This document shows, in pieces, positions 7,973-15,293 of a stretch of DNA of 54,110 bases. Within the stretch, counting starts at the first letter, position 1. The number at the start of each line of letters is the position of its first letter. The position numbers and the translations under genes are program-made. The stretch spans positions 1 through 54,110 of the forward strand of contig CAYZAW010000007.1 of assembly GCA_964476505.1 (NCBI GenBank), written 5' to 3'. This DNA comes from CAYZAW01 sp964476505 (GTDB taxonomy: Bacteria; Bacillota; Clostridia; Christensenellales; CAG-138). Below the pieces are notes generated by a model. It saw nothing but the letters and a program-made list of their open reading frames with translations, was not told the DNA's origin and did not search any database.

Positions 7973-9022
7973 CTATTTCCGCAAGGTACCCCAGCCGGTT
8001 ACCAAGGAGCGCTCCGCGATATACCCGGTTTTGCCCCAAATGGAAACGTGCACATACCCTTCCGTATCCCGATCCAGAACCTTTACAGAGGTGTAGGTGG
8101 GCACTTTGAATATCACCTCGGAATCGCGTTTTGGCTCCTTTAACAGATACACCGTGCTTTTGATCAGGCTGGCCTCGGAGGTGGAGTTCATCAGCCCCTC
8201 CGTGAAGGACAGGTAAGCAAGGCGGATGTAACCCTCCCGCTTGTTATAAAGCACCTTGCACCAAGGGTCGCCCTCCTGCAGCACTTCCACGGGCGTTCCC
8301 AGCGGCAATAGGGCGATTCGGCTGTCGTTGGAGCCGTTGCCGGTGCGCATGTCGGCATCTTCCACTACCGTCCACGCGGTGTAATTAGGAAGCTCCGGCG
8401 TGTCAAAAAAGTTTTTTTGCAGGGTGTTATAATCCGAAAACGCCATGGAGGATTTTAACGACCGGGTCAACTCCGGGTCGGACGGCTCACTGTGAGAAAC
8501 CTTTACCGTTGTGCCGGGGCAGGCATAGTAATACAGCCATTTTGCATCCTCCACATACAGCCGCACACAGCCGTGGGAGGCGGCGTTGCCAAGGGTGTAA
8601 TACGGGCTCTGCTTCATGGAGTTAACGTTTCGGCGGGCAAACATGATAGAGTGAAAATAATTGCCGCCTACGATCTGCGTCCAGTACCGGGCATACTCGT
8701 TTGCAAAGGAGGCAAACTTACCAAAACGCTCCCGCCCGCCGATCTTCCAAGTGCCGCGGGGCGTAGGCGTTCCTTGATCGTCCGGTATGGTAGGGTCGAT
8801 CTCGGTTCTGCCGCTGGTGCAGATGAACCGCCGGGTGATATGTGTATACTCGCCCTGATCGTCCTTCTCATACACCGTGACCACCTGATTGTTGGTGTCC
8901 AGCAGGATGTAGTATTTATCGGGATCGGTGTTTTTCAGGATATCCCGCGCATAGGCAGCAGACGGCAGTAACAAAACCGTCAGCACCGCAAGCAGGGCAG
9001 ATATCCAAGTGCGTTGTTTCAT
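7973..9022 (-). CDS. Exported L,D-transpeptidase (YkuD) with C-terminal SH3-like repeats
   Basis: Cell-wall enzyme expected to form 3-3 peptidoglycan cross-links or modify tetrapeptide stems. From the start at 9022 (GAGG 9 bases upstream) it has 349 residues. A Sec signal peptide ending near AAYA (residues 1-25) is followed by the YkuD domain, with TPTPRGTWKI and the catalytic SHGCVRL, placing the nucleophile at Cys152. Two SH3-like segments (about 225-280 and 285-345, with EGYIRLAYL and TGYIAERSL endings) probably bind wall. The upstream ATG at 9082 would add 20 residues before the signal peptide and is not preferred. It has its own promoter and terminator, so it is monocistronic. Confidence 0.92.
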   Translation of the reverse strand: MKQRTWISALLAVLTVLLLPSAAYARDILKNTDPDKYYILLDTNNQVVTVYEKDDQGEYTHITRRFICTSGRTEIDPTIPDDQGTPTPRGTWKIGGRERFGKFASFANEYARYWTQIVGGNYFHSIMFARRNVNSMKQSPYYTLGNAASHGCVRLYVEDAKWLYYYACPGTTVKVSHSEPSDPELTRSLKSSMAFSDYNTLQKNFFDTPELPNYTAWTVVEDADMRTGNGSNDSRIALLPLGTPVEVLQEGDPWCKVLYNKREGYIRLAYLSFTEGLMNSTSEASLIKSTVYLLKEPKRDSEVIFKVPTYTSVKVLDRDTEGYVHVSIWGKTGYIAERSLVTGWGTLRK

Positions 9023-9053
9023 GTACAAGAACCTCACATTCATACTACAATAT

Positions 9054-9082
9054 ATAGTAAAAGCGGCGCGCGGCATTGTCAA
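9054..9082 (-). promoter_or_regulatory. Promoter for the L,D-transpeptidase gene
   Basis: Minus strand has a perfect -35 TTGACA, a 17-base spacer and TACTAT. It lies 32 bases upstream of the chosen start, which also argues against the longer ORF start at 9082. Confidence 0.65.
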
Positions 9083-9191
9083 GCGATAGAGGGCGGCATG
9101 GGATCAGGGAATCTTTAGAAAACCGTGTGACAGTATAAAGTGCGCTTTTACAAGCAACGGGAAAAACGTGTTTTATGCGCTTCCTCACTTA

Positions 9192-9200
9192 TGGTATAAT
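9192..9200 (+). promoter_or_regulatory. Extended -10 promoter for the lipoprotein gene
   Basis: TGGTATAAT (extended -10), about 30 bases before the first possible start codon. No clear -35 hexamer. Confidence 0.55.
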
Positions 9201-9229
9201 AAACGAAGTATCAACGATACGAAAGGGAA

Positions 9230-10192
9230 ATGAACTGGTTTATGAAACGACTCCTTGTATGTATACTGGCCTTAGCGCTGCTTCTTAGCGGCTGCACAGC
9301 AATTGCGCCGGAAGCGCCCGCAGAAGAAACGCCTGCGCCTGTTATTACACCGGAACCCACGCCGGTTCCAACGCCCACGCCGCGTCCTGTTACGGTATTG
9401 CTTGTATCCGACGGCTTACAAACAGAGAACGATGCGTTTTATGAAGCCGCCCGTCAAATGCTGGAAAGCTGTCAGGACGGATGGGTGATCGAAACGGCGG
9501 AGGGCGGTTTTTCCGCCGTTACCGAAAACGTTTATGATGGCGTTGTTGCGCTTAGAAGAAATCCGCAGACCAGCCTTGCGCCGCTGACTGCCGCCGCCTC
9601 CTTAGGCATTCCGGTGTCGCTTGCGGATGCTTCCGGGGCGTTTGCGCAAGTGCCGGAGGGCATCTCCTATTTTGGCTTGCTGCCGGAGGAAACCGCCACC
9701 AGCGCTCTGATGGAAACCTTGCAGTTCCCGCCCCACAATACGCCGGTGCGGCTAATCGGCCTGTTTACGGAGGAAGACTCTCCTGCGGACAAGGCGTTTG
9801 CAGCTGGCATTAACAAGGGCATGATATTGAAAAAATCCGTACACTACGAAACGGACGTGGATATGGATACGGCCGCGTACATGGAAAACATCGTAAACGC
9901 CTATGTAGCGGGCTTGATCGACGCAGTCTATGCAGAAAACATGGAGCTTGCGAAAATCGCGATCGATACGTTAAAGGCGCACCGCAGAGACGATATTGAT
10001 GTGTTTTGCGTTCCCTCCGGGCTGCTGGAGGAACAAACGCCTTACCTTGCCAAGTGGTATTTCCCGCTTGCTATGGGAATCACGCTGGAGTCGGCGGGAA
10101 GCGCGCAGGCGGGAGAGCTGTTGCGAATGATCAACGACGGCGGAACAAAGATCGGCATACTTCCGATGGAAACACAGTATTATGATGAATAA
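9230..10192 (+). CDS. Lipoprotein with a sugar-binding-protein-like domain
   Basis: Secreted lipoprotein of up to 320 residues. A hydrophobic signal ends in the lipobox LLLSGC (Cys near residue 22). A Thr/Pro-rich linker (about 35-52) then leads to a domain starting VTVLLVSDGLQTENDAFYEAARQML. That pattern, with alternating beta strands and helices to the end (GIPVSLADAS, RLIGLFTEEDSPADKAFAAGINKG, KIGILPM), resembles type 1 periplasmic binding proteins such as RbsB. No ABC permease or ATPase lies next to it, so transport is not implied. The start is uncertain: the AAAGGG at 9222-9227 is too close to 9230 and rather far from 9242 (MKRLL). It overlaps the next gene by 11 bases. Confidence 0.75.
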   Translation: MNWFMKRLLVCILALALLLSGCTAIAPEAPAEETPAPVITPEPTPVPTPTPRPVTVLLVSDGLQTENDAFYEAARQMLESCQDGWVIETAEGGFSAVTENVYDGVVALRRNPQTSLAPLTAAASLGIPVSLADASGAFAQVPEGISYFGLLPEETATSALMETLQFPPHNTPVRLIGLFTEEDSPADKAFAAGINKGMILKKSVHYETDVDMDTAAYMENIVNAYVAGLIDAVYAENMELAKIAIDTLKAHRRDDIDVFCVPSGLLEEQTPYLAKWYFPLAMGITLESAGSAQAGELLRMINDGGTKIGILPMETQYYDE

Positions 10193-10874
10193 CAGAAAAA
10201 AAAGCAAACAAATAGCGCTTTTGCTGGCACTGGCATGTATGCTCCTGATCGCTTGCCCTGCGTTGGCGGCGGAGGGGATCGAATTGACCTCCGTGCCAGA
10301 GATAGGTGCTTCGTTGCAGCCGGGGGATGCGATTACCTTTGCGTTCCATGTACAGGATGTTTCTGCTGCTGCAGGTTGGGGTGCCATTCAGGTAACAACG
10401 GCGGAGGGCTTGGAATTCAAGCCGGAGACCATTCAGTGCAGTATTGCCTCCGCTACGGATAGCGTAAATAGCGTTGTGCCGGGAAACGATGGCTTCTTGC
10501 TGCTGCCGGACGGCTTAGCGCCGGGGGACAGCGTTTCCTTTGAGGCTGTGGTAGCAAAGGACGCGAAAACGCCAAAATGCGTGCTGCAAACAGATGCCTT
10601 TACCTTGGAGGCTGCCTATACCGTGGAGATACCGCAGCAGGCGGCACCCGTACAGGCTACGCCTGCCCTTAGCATGGAGGACGGAACAGCAGCGCCGGCG
10701 CCGGTATCCGGCTGGTTGATTGCGGGGGGCGTATTGTTGGTGGCGATCATTGCGCTTGCGGTAATTTTCAGAGCAAAATTAAAGCGGTGGTACCATAAAA
10801 TCAAAAAAAGGCTGATAAAGGCAAAGCATCAGCCTGCACATGCCAAAAGTACGCAGAAGGATCATGCGGAGTAA
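10182..10874 (+). CDS. Exported, membrane-anchored beta-sandwich protein of unknown function
   Basis: Not recognised as a named family. The 230 residues have an N-terminal signal peptide (about 8-29, ending ALAA) and an extracellular domain (about 30-155) rich in short beta-strand patterns (GDAITFAFHV, GDSVSFEAVV), reminiscent of cohesin/Ig-like folds. A Pro/Ala linker precedes a single transmembrane helix (WLIAGGVLLVAIIALAVIF, about 183-202) and a strongly basic cytoplasmic tail of about 30 residues (KLKRWYHKIKKRLIKAKH). The start overlaps the end of the lipoprotein gene, so the two are translationally coupled and probably act together at the cell surface. Confidence 0.7.
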   Translation: MMNNRKKSKQIALLLALACMLLIACPALAAEGIELTSVPEIGASLQPGDAITFAFHVQDVSAAAGWGAIQVTTAEGLEFKPETIQCSIASATDSVNSVVPGNDGFLLLPDGLAPGDSVSFEAVVAKDAKTPKCVLQTDAFTLEAAYTVEIPQQAAPVQATPALSMEDGTAAPAPVSGWLIAGGVLLVAIIALAVIFRAKLKRWYHKIKKRLIKAKHQPAHAKSTQKDHAE

Positions 10875-10889
10875 TATCGAGGTAACAGC

Positions 10890-11627
10890 GTGACGGAAAA
10901 CTGGAACCCGTGGCATGGCTGCCATAAGTATTCGGAGGGCTGCCGGAATTGCTATGTGTACAGGATGGACGCACGGCACGAAAAAGACAGCTCCATCGTT
11001 ACAAAAACGCAAAGCTTTCATTTACCTATACGCAAAAGCCGGGACGGTGGTTATAAAATCCCCTCCGGCACTTTTGTATGGACTTGTTTTACGTCTGATT
11101 TCTTAGTAGAGGACGCGGACGCTTGGCGGCCCGAGGCATGGGAAATGATGCGCATTCGAAGCGACCTGACGTTTATGTTCATCACAAAACGCATTGTGCG
11201 CTTTCATGAATGCCTGCCGTTGGATTGGGGCGACGGATATAAAAACGTACAGATCTGCTGCACGGCAGAAAACCAGCGCGCGGCGGACGAGCGGCTGCCG
11301 GTGTTTCGGGATACGCCTATTTTGCATAAATCCATTGTTTGCGAGCCGATGCTGGGGCCGATCGACCTTTCCCCCTACCTTGGCTCTTGGGTGCGGCAGG
11401 TGGTGGTAGGGGGCGAATCCGGGCTGGAAGCCAGAATTTGCGATTACAACTGGATATTGGACATCCGGGAGCAGTGTAAAAACGCAGGCGTGCCGTTTCG
11501 TTTCAAGCAAACGGGTTATCGGTTTGTTAAGGACAAAAAACTCTACTTGGTGCAGCGGCGCTTTCAGCACAGGCAGGCGACGATGGCGGGAATCAACTAT
11601 TCTCCCAAAAGAGAGATCATAACATGA
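10890..11627 (+). CDS. DUF5131 (three-Cys-motif, phage Gp37/Gp68-type) family protein
   Basis: Protein of the DUF5131 family, found in phages and bacteria, biochemical role unknown. It starts at GTG 10890, with GAGG at 10879-10882, and has 245 residues. The diagnostic N-terminus NWNPWHGCHKYSEGC, followed by RNCY, gives three cysteines spaced Cx6Cx2C, which looks like a metal or Fe-S site. Later conserved blocks are FVWTCFTSDF, FITKR, VVVGGESG and FRFKQTG. In many genomes such proteins stand beside a methyltransferase-like partner (TcmP). None is present here. The neighbours are a surface protein pair upstream and a patatin downstream (15-base gap). Family assignment is firm; function is open. 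Confidence 0.85.
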   Translation: MTENWNPWHGCHKYSEGCRNCYVYRMDARHEKDSSIVTKTQSFHLPIRKSRDGGYKIPSGTFVWTCFTSDFLVEDADAWRPEAWEMMRIRSDLTFMFITKRIVRFHECLPLDWGDGYKNVQICCTAENQRAADERLPVFRDTPILHKSIVCEPMLGPIDLSPYLGSWVRQVVVGGESGLEARICDYNWILDIREQCKNAGVPFRFKQTGYRFVKDKKLYLVQRRFQHRQATMAGINYSPKREIIT

Positions 11628-11642
11628 AAGGCTGGTCAGGGC

Positions 11643-12575
11643 ATGCTGGATAAGAAAAAGGTCATTGCGTGGAACAAGCAAAGAATCGGTTTGGTGCTGT
11701 CCGGCGGCGGCGCAAAGGGCGCGTATGAAGCCGGTGTGTTCAATGCGCTGTATGTGCTGGACATGGTGGATAAGATCTCTGTGGTTTCCGGCACCTCCGT
11801 AGGTGCGCTAAATACCTTGCTGTTTGCCATGAACAGCAGAGAATTGAATTCGCGCATCTGGAAAATGATCGATTTTAGAAGTGTGCTGGCAAAGCCGGAA
11901 AAGCAGATCAAGGCCAGAGAAAAGGAAGAGAAAGCGTCTGTTCTGGAAACGCTGAAAAGCCTCATTAGCAATAAAGAAGACAGAGCGGCGGAGATCGCGG
12001 AGATATTGATGGGTGTCAGCCGGGACGAGGACGCCATGTTTACCCAAAAAGGGTTGCGAGACCTGCTGGAGATCTGCATCGATACGGAAAAGATCAAGGC
12101 CTACGGACGGCATTTATATGCCTGCGCGTATGATATCGAGGATATGAAGCCGAAATACTTCCTGCTAAATGATAGGCCGCGCGCCGAAATCATTGATATC
12201 GTATTGGCTTCGGCGGCAATTCCGTATGTATTCCCGCCGGTGATGATCGACGGCAGGCTGTATGCCGACGGCGGCGTGAACAACCCGGCATATCCGGATA
12301 AAAACGGTGATGTAACGCCTATTAAGCCGCTTGCGGCTTACGATCTTAACATGATCGTTGTCATCCATCTGAATCAGGAGCCATGGGAGGCGGGAGAGGA
12401 ATTCCAAGATGTGCAGGTGATCAATCTGTATCCTTCCAAGCCGTTGGAGCCGGTAAAGGGGGCGGGCACGCTGAACTTCACACGCGGTGCGTTGGAGGAA
12501 AAAATGCGGCAGGGGTATATCGATGCCATGGCCTCGTTGGGGCCGGTGGTATTCGACCTGATCCGGCAGGGGTAA
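11643..12575 (+). CDS. Patatin-like phospholipase
   Basis: Serine lipid acyl hydrolase of the patatin/RssA type. The 310-residue protein shows the oxyanion loop SGGGAKGAYEAG (about residues 20-31), the nucleophile elbow GTSVG (Ser about residue 52) and the catalytic Asp in DGGVNNP (about 209). There is no signal peptide, so it is probably cytoplasmic, acting on membrane lipids. A charged helical insertion (about 80-120, KQIKAREKEEKASV) separates the Ser and Asp segments. It follows the DUF5131 gene by 15 bases and is likely on the same transcript. The substrate is unknown. Confidence 0.92.
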   Translation: MLDKKKVIAWNKQRIGLVLSGGGAKGAYEAGVFNALYVLDMVDKISVVSGTSVGALNTLLFAMNSRELNSRIWKMIDFRSVLAKPEKQIKAREKEEKASVLETLKSLISNKEDRAAEIAEILMGVSRDEDAMFTQKGLRDLLEICIDTEKIKAYGRHLYACAYDIEDMKPKYFLLNDRPRAEIIDIVLASAAIPYVFPPVMIDGRLYADGGVNNPAYPDKNGDVTPIKPLAAYDLNMIVVIHLNQEPWEAGEEFQDVQVINLYPSKPLEPVKGAGTLNFTRGALEEKMRQGYIDAMASLGPVVFDLIRQG

Positions 12576-12593
12576 ACGATTACGCCGTATTGG

Positions 12594-12623
12594 TTGCGAA
12601 AGCCAAAAGCGGCGTGCTATAAT
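12594..12623 (+). promoter_or_regulatory. Possible upstream promoter in the patatin-tmk spacer
   Basis: TTGCGA, an 18-base spacer, TATAAT with TG at the extended position (TGCTATAAT). It would give a leader of about 170 nt to tmk, or a separate small transcript. Nothing coding is visible in 12624-12737. Confidence 0.45.
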
Positions 12624-12737
12624 ACCCGATAAGCGGTCATTTTATACATTGTTTCCCGCACGTTGGCATACCGTTTTGGATTGCTGCCGAAATATGCAGG
12701 CAATGCCGATAACGAAGTATCAAGTACGGGCGGGATA

Positions 12738-12746
12738 TGCTATAAT
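12738..12746 (+). promoter_or_regulatory. Extended -10 promoter proximal to tmk
   Basis: TGCTATAAT, identical over nine bases to the distal site at 12615-12623. It ends 54 bases before the tmk ATG. No clear -35. Confidence 0.55.
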
Positions 12747-12800
12747 AAGCGAAGCGAAAACGCAGATGTGCGAATTTAGATACGATCTGGGAGCAGATGC

Positions 12801-13478
12801 ATGAACGGTACTAAAATCATTGCCATAGAGGGCATAGACGGCAGCGGGAAATCCATACAAATGCGTTTTTTGGCGGACTGGCTGCAAGAAAACGGCAAAC
12901 GTGTGCGCACGATGGAGTTTCCCATGTACGACACGTTTTTCGGCGCACAGGTAGGTAAGCTGCTTGCGGCGTCGGACGGCGTTGCCGCATCCGATGTGGA
13001 CGGAAAAAGCATGGCGCTCTGGTTTGCACTGGACAGATTCGAGGCATTCAAGAACCAGTCGTTTCCGGACTGCGATGTGCTGCTCATCAACCGCTATGTG
13101 CTTTCTAACGCCGTTTACCAAAGCATTCGCCCCCGGGATTTGGACAAGCCGGACATCTTGGATTTTGTTTTGGAACTGGAGTACGAGCATTTTTGCATTC
13201 CCAAGGCGGACGTGCATCTGTTTTTAGACGTTGGCGTGAAAAACGCGGGGGACAACGTGCTGAAAAAGGGCTTTCGGGATTATGTAGGAGATAAAAAGGA
13301 CGTTTACGAATCCGAGAACGGCATCCAGCTTCGCGCCCGGCAAAAATACTTGGAGTATGCAAAGCGGCTCGATAACATCTGCATCGTAGAATGCATGCAG
13401 GATGGCAGCCTGCTGCCGCCGGAAGAGGTGGCAAAGCGGGTGCAGCAGTCGCTTACGGCGTGTGGCGTGATAGAGTAG
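12801..13478 (+). CDS. tmk: Thymidylate kinase family protein
   Basis: Phosphorylates dTMP to dTDP using ATP. The 225 residues carry the P-loop IEGIDGSGKS (about 7-16) and a helix with RFLADWLQENGKRV. INRYVLSNAVYQS (about 98-110) takes the place of the usual DR[YF] substrate motif, with Asn for the common Asp/Glu. ADVHLFLDV and the C-terminal KYLEYAKRLDNICIVEC complete the fold. It is slightly longer than typical TMP kinases (about 205-215). A closely related nucleotide kinase cannot be excluded. It starts a tight plus-strand run with ybaK, hisS and aspS. Confidence 0.88.
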   Translation: MNGTKIIAIEGIDGSGKSIQMRFLADWLQENGKRVRTMEFPMYDTFFGAQVGKLLAASDGVAASDVDGKSMALWFALDRFEAFKNQSFPDCDVLLINRYVLSNAVYQSIRPRDLDKPDILDFVLELEYEHFCIPKADVHLFLDVGVKNAGDNVLKKGFRDYVGDKKDVYESENGIQLRARQKYLEYAKRLDNICIVECMQDGSLLPPEEVAKRVQQSLTACGVIE

Positions 13479-13514
13479 GAAGAGTAAAACATGGGGGATG
13501 TAAGGCAATAAAGC

Positions 13515-13988
13515 ATGAGTATTATTGATGTTAGAGAAGCATTTATCAAGCAGGGCATACCCGAAGAGATTCGGGAATTTGAGGTATCCAGTGCAACGGT
13601 GGAGCTGGCGGCGCTGGCGCTTGGCGTAGAACCGCAGTTGATCGCAAAAACGCTGTCCTTCTATATTGAAGATGGCGCCGTGCTGGTTTTGGCGGCGGGC
13701 GATGCCCGGGTAGATAATAAAAAGTTTAAAACGTATTTTCACTGCAAGGCAAAAATGCTTTCTCCGGAGGACGTGCTGCGATTTACCGGGCACCCCATCG
13801 GCGGCGTTTGCCCCTTTGCGCTGAAAACCCCATGCAAGGTATATCTGGATGAAACGCTGCGCCGCTTTACAACGGTGTACCCTGCGGCGGGAAGCGCAGC
13901 ATCCTGCGTTGTGATCACACCGGACAGGCTTCGGGAGATCACAAATGCGGAGTGGATCGACGTTTGCAAGCTGCCGGAGGCAGAGTAG
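13515..13988 (+). CDS. YbaK/EbsC-type aminoacyl-tRNA deacylase
   Basis: Trans-editing protein of the YbaK/ProX superfamily that hydrolyses mischarged aminoacyl-tRNAs, classically Cys-tRNA-Pro. The 157-residue length is standard. The conserved lysine region is LIAKTLSFYIEDGAVLVLAAGDARVD, and GHPIGGVCPFAL is the family's substrate-pocket loop. YPAAGSAASCVVITPDRL follows near the C-terminus. It lies 18 bases before hisS and near aspS, a sensible place for a tRNA quality-control enzyme. The exact amino acid specificity (Cys, Ala or Ser) cannot be read from the sequence. Confidence 0.92.
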   Translation: MSIIDVREAFIKQGIPEEIREFEVSSATVELAALALGVEPQLIAKTLSFYIEDGAVLVLAAGDARVDNKKFKTYFHCKAKMLSPEDVLRFTGHPIGGVCPFALKTPCKVYLDETLRRFTTVYPAAGSAASCVVITPDRLREITNAEWIDVCKLPEAE

Positions 13989-14006
13989 AAAAAATCGGAG
14001 GGATCT

Positions 14007-15266
14007 ATGGAAATTCAAGCGCCCAAGGGCACAAGAGACGTTACGCCGCAGGAAAGCTACAAATGGCATTATATTGAAACGCTTGTGCGTTCCATTACCA
14101 CAAAATACGGCTTCCGGGAGGGTCGTACGCCCGTATTTGAGCATACGGAGCTGTTTTTACGCGGCGTGGGCGATACAACGGACATCGTGCAAAAGGAAAT
14201 GTACACCTTTGAGGATAAGGGCGGACGTTCCATTACCTTAAAGCCCGAGGGTACCGCCGGGTTCGTTCGGATGTTTGTGGAGCGCAAGCTGTACGCAGAA
14301 ACCCAGCCCACCAAAATGTTTTACCTGTACTGCCCGGTATTCCGCTACGAAAAGCCGCAGGCAGGGCGGCTGCGGGAGCATCATCAGTTTGGCGTGGAGA
14401 TATTTGGCGCACCCCGGGCAACAGCGGATGCGGAATGCGTTTCCATTGCGTTGGAGCTGTTCCACCGCATCGGCATCAAGGACTTGGAGGTGCACATCAA
14501 CAGCATCGGCTGCCCCAAGTGCCGTCCCAACTATCACGCCGCGTTAAAGGAGTATTTAAAAGGCCATTACGACGAGCTTTGCGAAACCTGCAAAACCCGT
14601 TTTGAGAAAAACCCCCTTCGCGTATTGGACTGCAAGGAAGAAAAGTGCGGTCAAATAGCCAAAAATGCGCCTGTGATTATTGACTATCTGTGCGACGAAT
14701 GCAAAGCGCATATGGACGAATTCAAGGCATGCCTTACCGCCATGAACGTGAATTACAGCGTTGATCCGTTTATTGTACGCGGTTTAGACTATTACACAAA
14801 AACCGTGTTCGAGATCATTTCCAAGCACATCGGTGCACAGGGCACCGTTTGCGGCGGCGGCCGGTACGATGGGCTTGTGGAGGAGATCGGCGGGCCGTCC
14901 ATGCCGGGCGTTGGCTTTGGCATGGGTATGGAGCGGCTGCTTTTAGTGGCGGAAAGCCAAGGGGTGTACATCCCCGAGCCTGCGCCCACGGATATCTACA
15001 TTGCGGCGCTGGGCGAAGAAGCACGCGTCGCCGGGTTTGCGCTGGCACATAAGCTAAGAGCGATGGGGCTCATTGTGGAGAACGACCATGTTGGGCGCAG
15101 CGCCAAGGCACAGTTTAAGTATGCGGACAAGCTCGGTGCGCGGTTTGTGATCGCCATTGGGCAAAACGAATTGGAAAACGGCGTAGTCAAGGTCAAAAAC
15201 ATGGCGGACGGCGTTGAGGTGGAAACACAGATGTCCGCCGATGCCATCTCCCAGATCGTAATGTAA
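14007..15266 (+). CDS. hisS: Histidyl-tRNA synthetase
   Basis: Class II synthetase that charges tRNA-His. The 419-residue protein has motif 1 around GFREGRTPVFEHTELFLRG and motif 2 in YCPVFRYEKPQAGRLREHHQ. The histidine-specific signature RGLDYYTKTVFEI sits near residue 257, and motif 3 is GVGFGMGMERLLL. The C-terminal anticodon-binding domain (DIYIAALGEEARVAGFALAHKLR) begins near 328. The leader between ybaK and hisS is only 18 bases with a GGAGG site, so no T-box controls it. The proximity to aspS (27 bases) repeats the hisS-aspS order common in Firmicutes. Confidence 0.97.
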   Translation: MEIQAPKGTRDVTPQESYKWHYIETLVRSITTKYGFREGRTPVFEHTELFLRGVGDTTDIVQKEMYTFEDKGGRSITLKPEGTAGFVRMFVERKLYAETQPTKMFYLYCPVFRYEKPQAGRLREHHQFGVEIFGAPRATADAECVSIALELFHRIGIKDLEVHINSIGCPKCRPNYHAALKEYLKGHYDELCETCKTRFEKNPLRVLDCKEEKCGQIAKNAPVIIDYLCDECKAHMDEFKACLTAMNVNYSVDPFIVRGLDYYTKTVFEIISKHIGAQGTVCGGGRYDGLVEEIGGPSMPGVGFGMGMERLLLVAESQGVYIPEPAPTDIYIAALGEEARVAGFALAHKLRAMGLIVENDHVGRSAKAQFKYADKLGARFVIAIGQNELENGVVKVKNMADGVEVETQMSADAISQIVM

Positions 15267-15293
15267 CGAATTTAAATATAAGAGGCGAATGAT

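Noticed and set aside
10890..11627. Prophage remnant suggested by the phage-type DUF5131 protein
   Set aside because: No integrase, capsid, tail or lysis genes, att repeats or composition change in the surrounding genes.
11643..12575. Patatin as an effector of a CBASS-type defence system
   Set aside because: No cyclic-nucleotide synthase, ubiquitin-like or HORMA/TRIP13 genes adjacent; motifs fit ordinary bacterial patatins.
13224..14144. 306-residue minus-strand ORF over tmk and ybaK
   Set aside because: Antisense to two recognised enzymes; composition and lack of a start site argue against coding.
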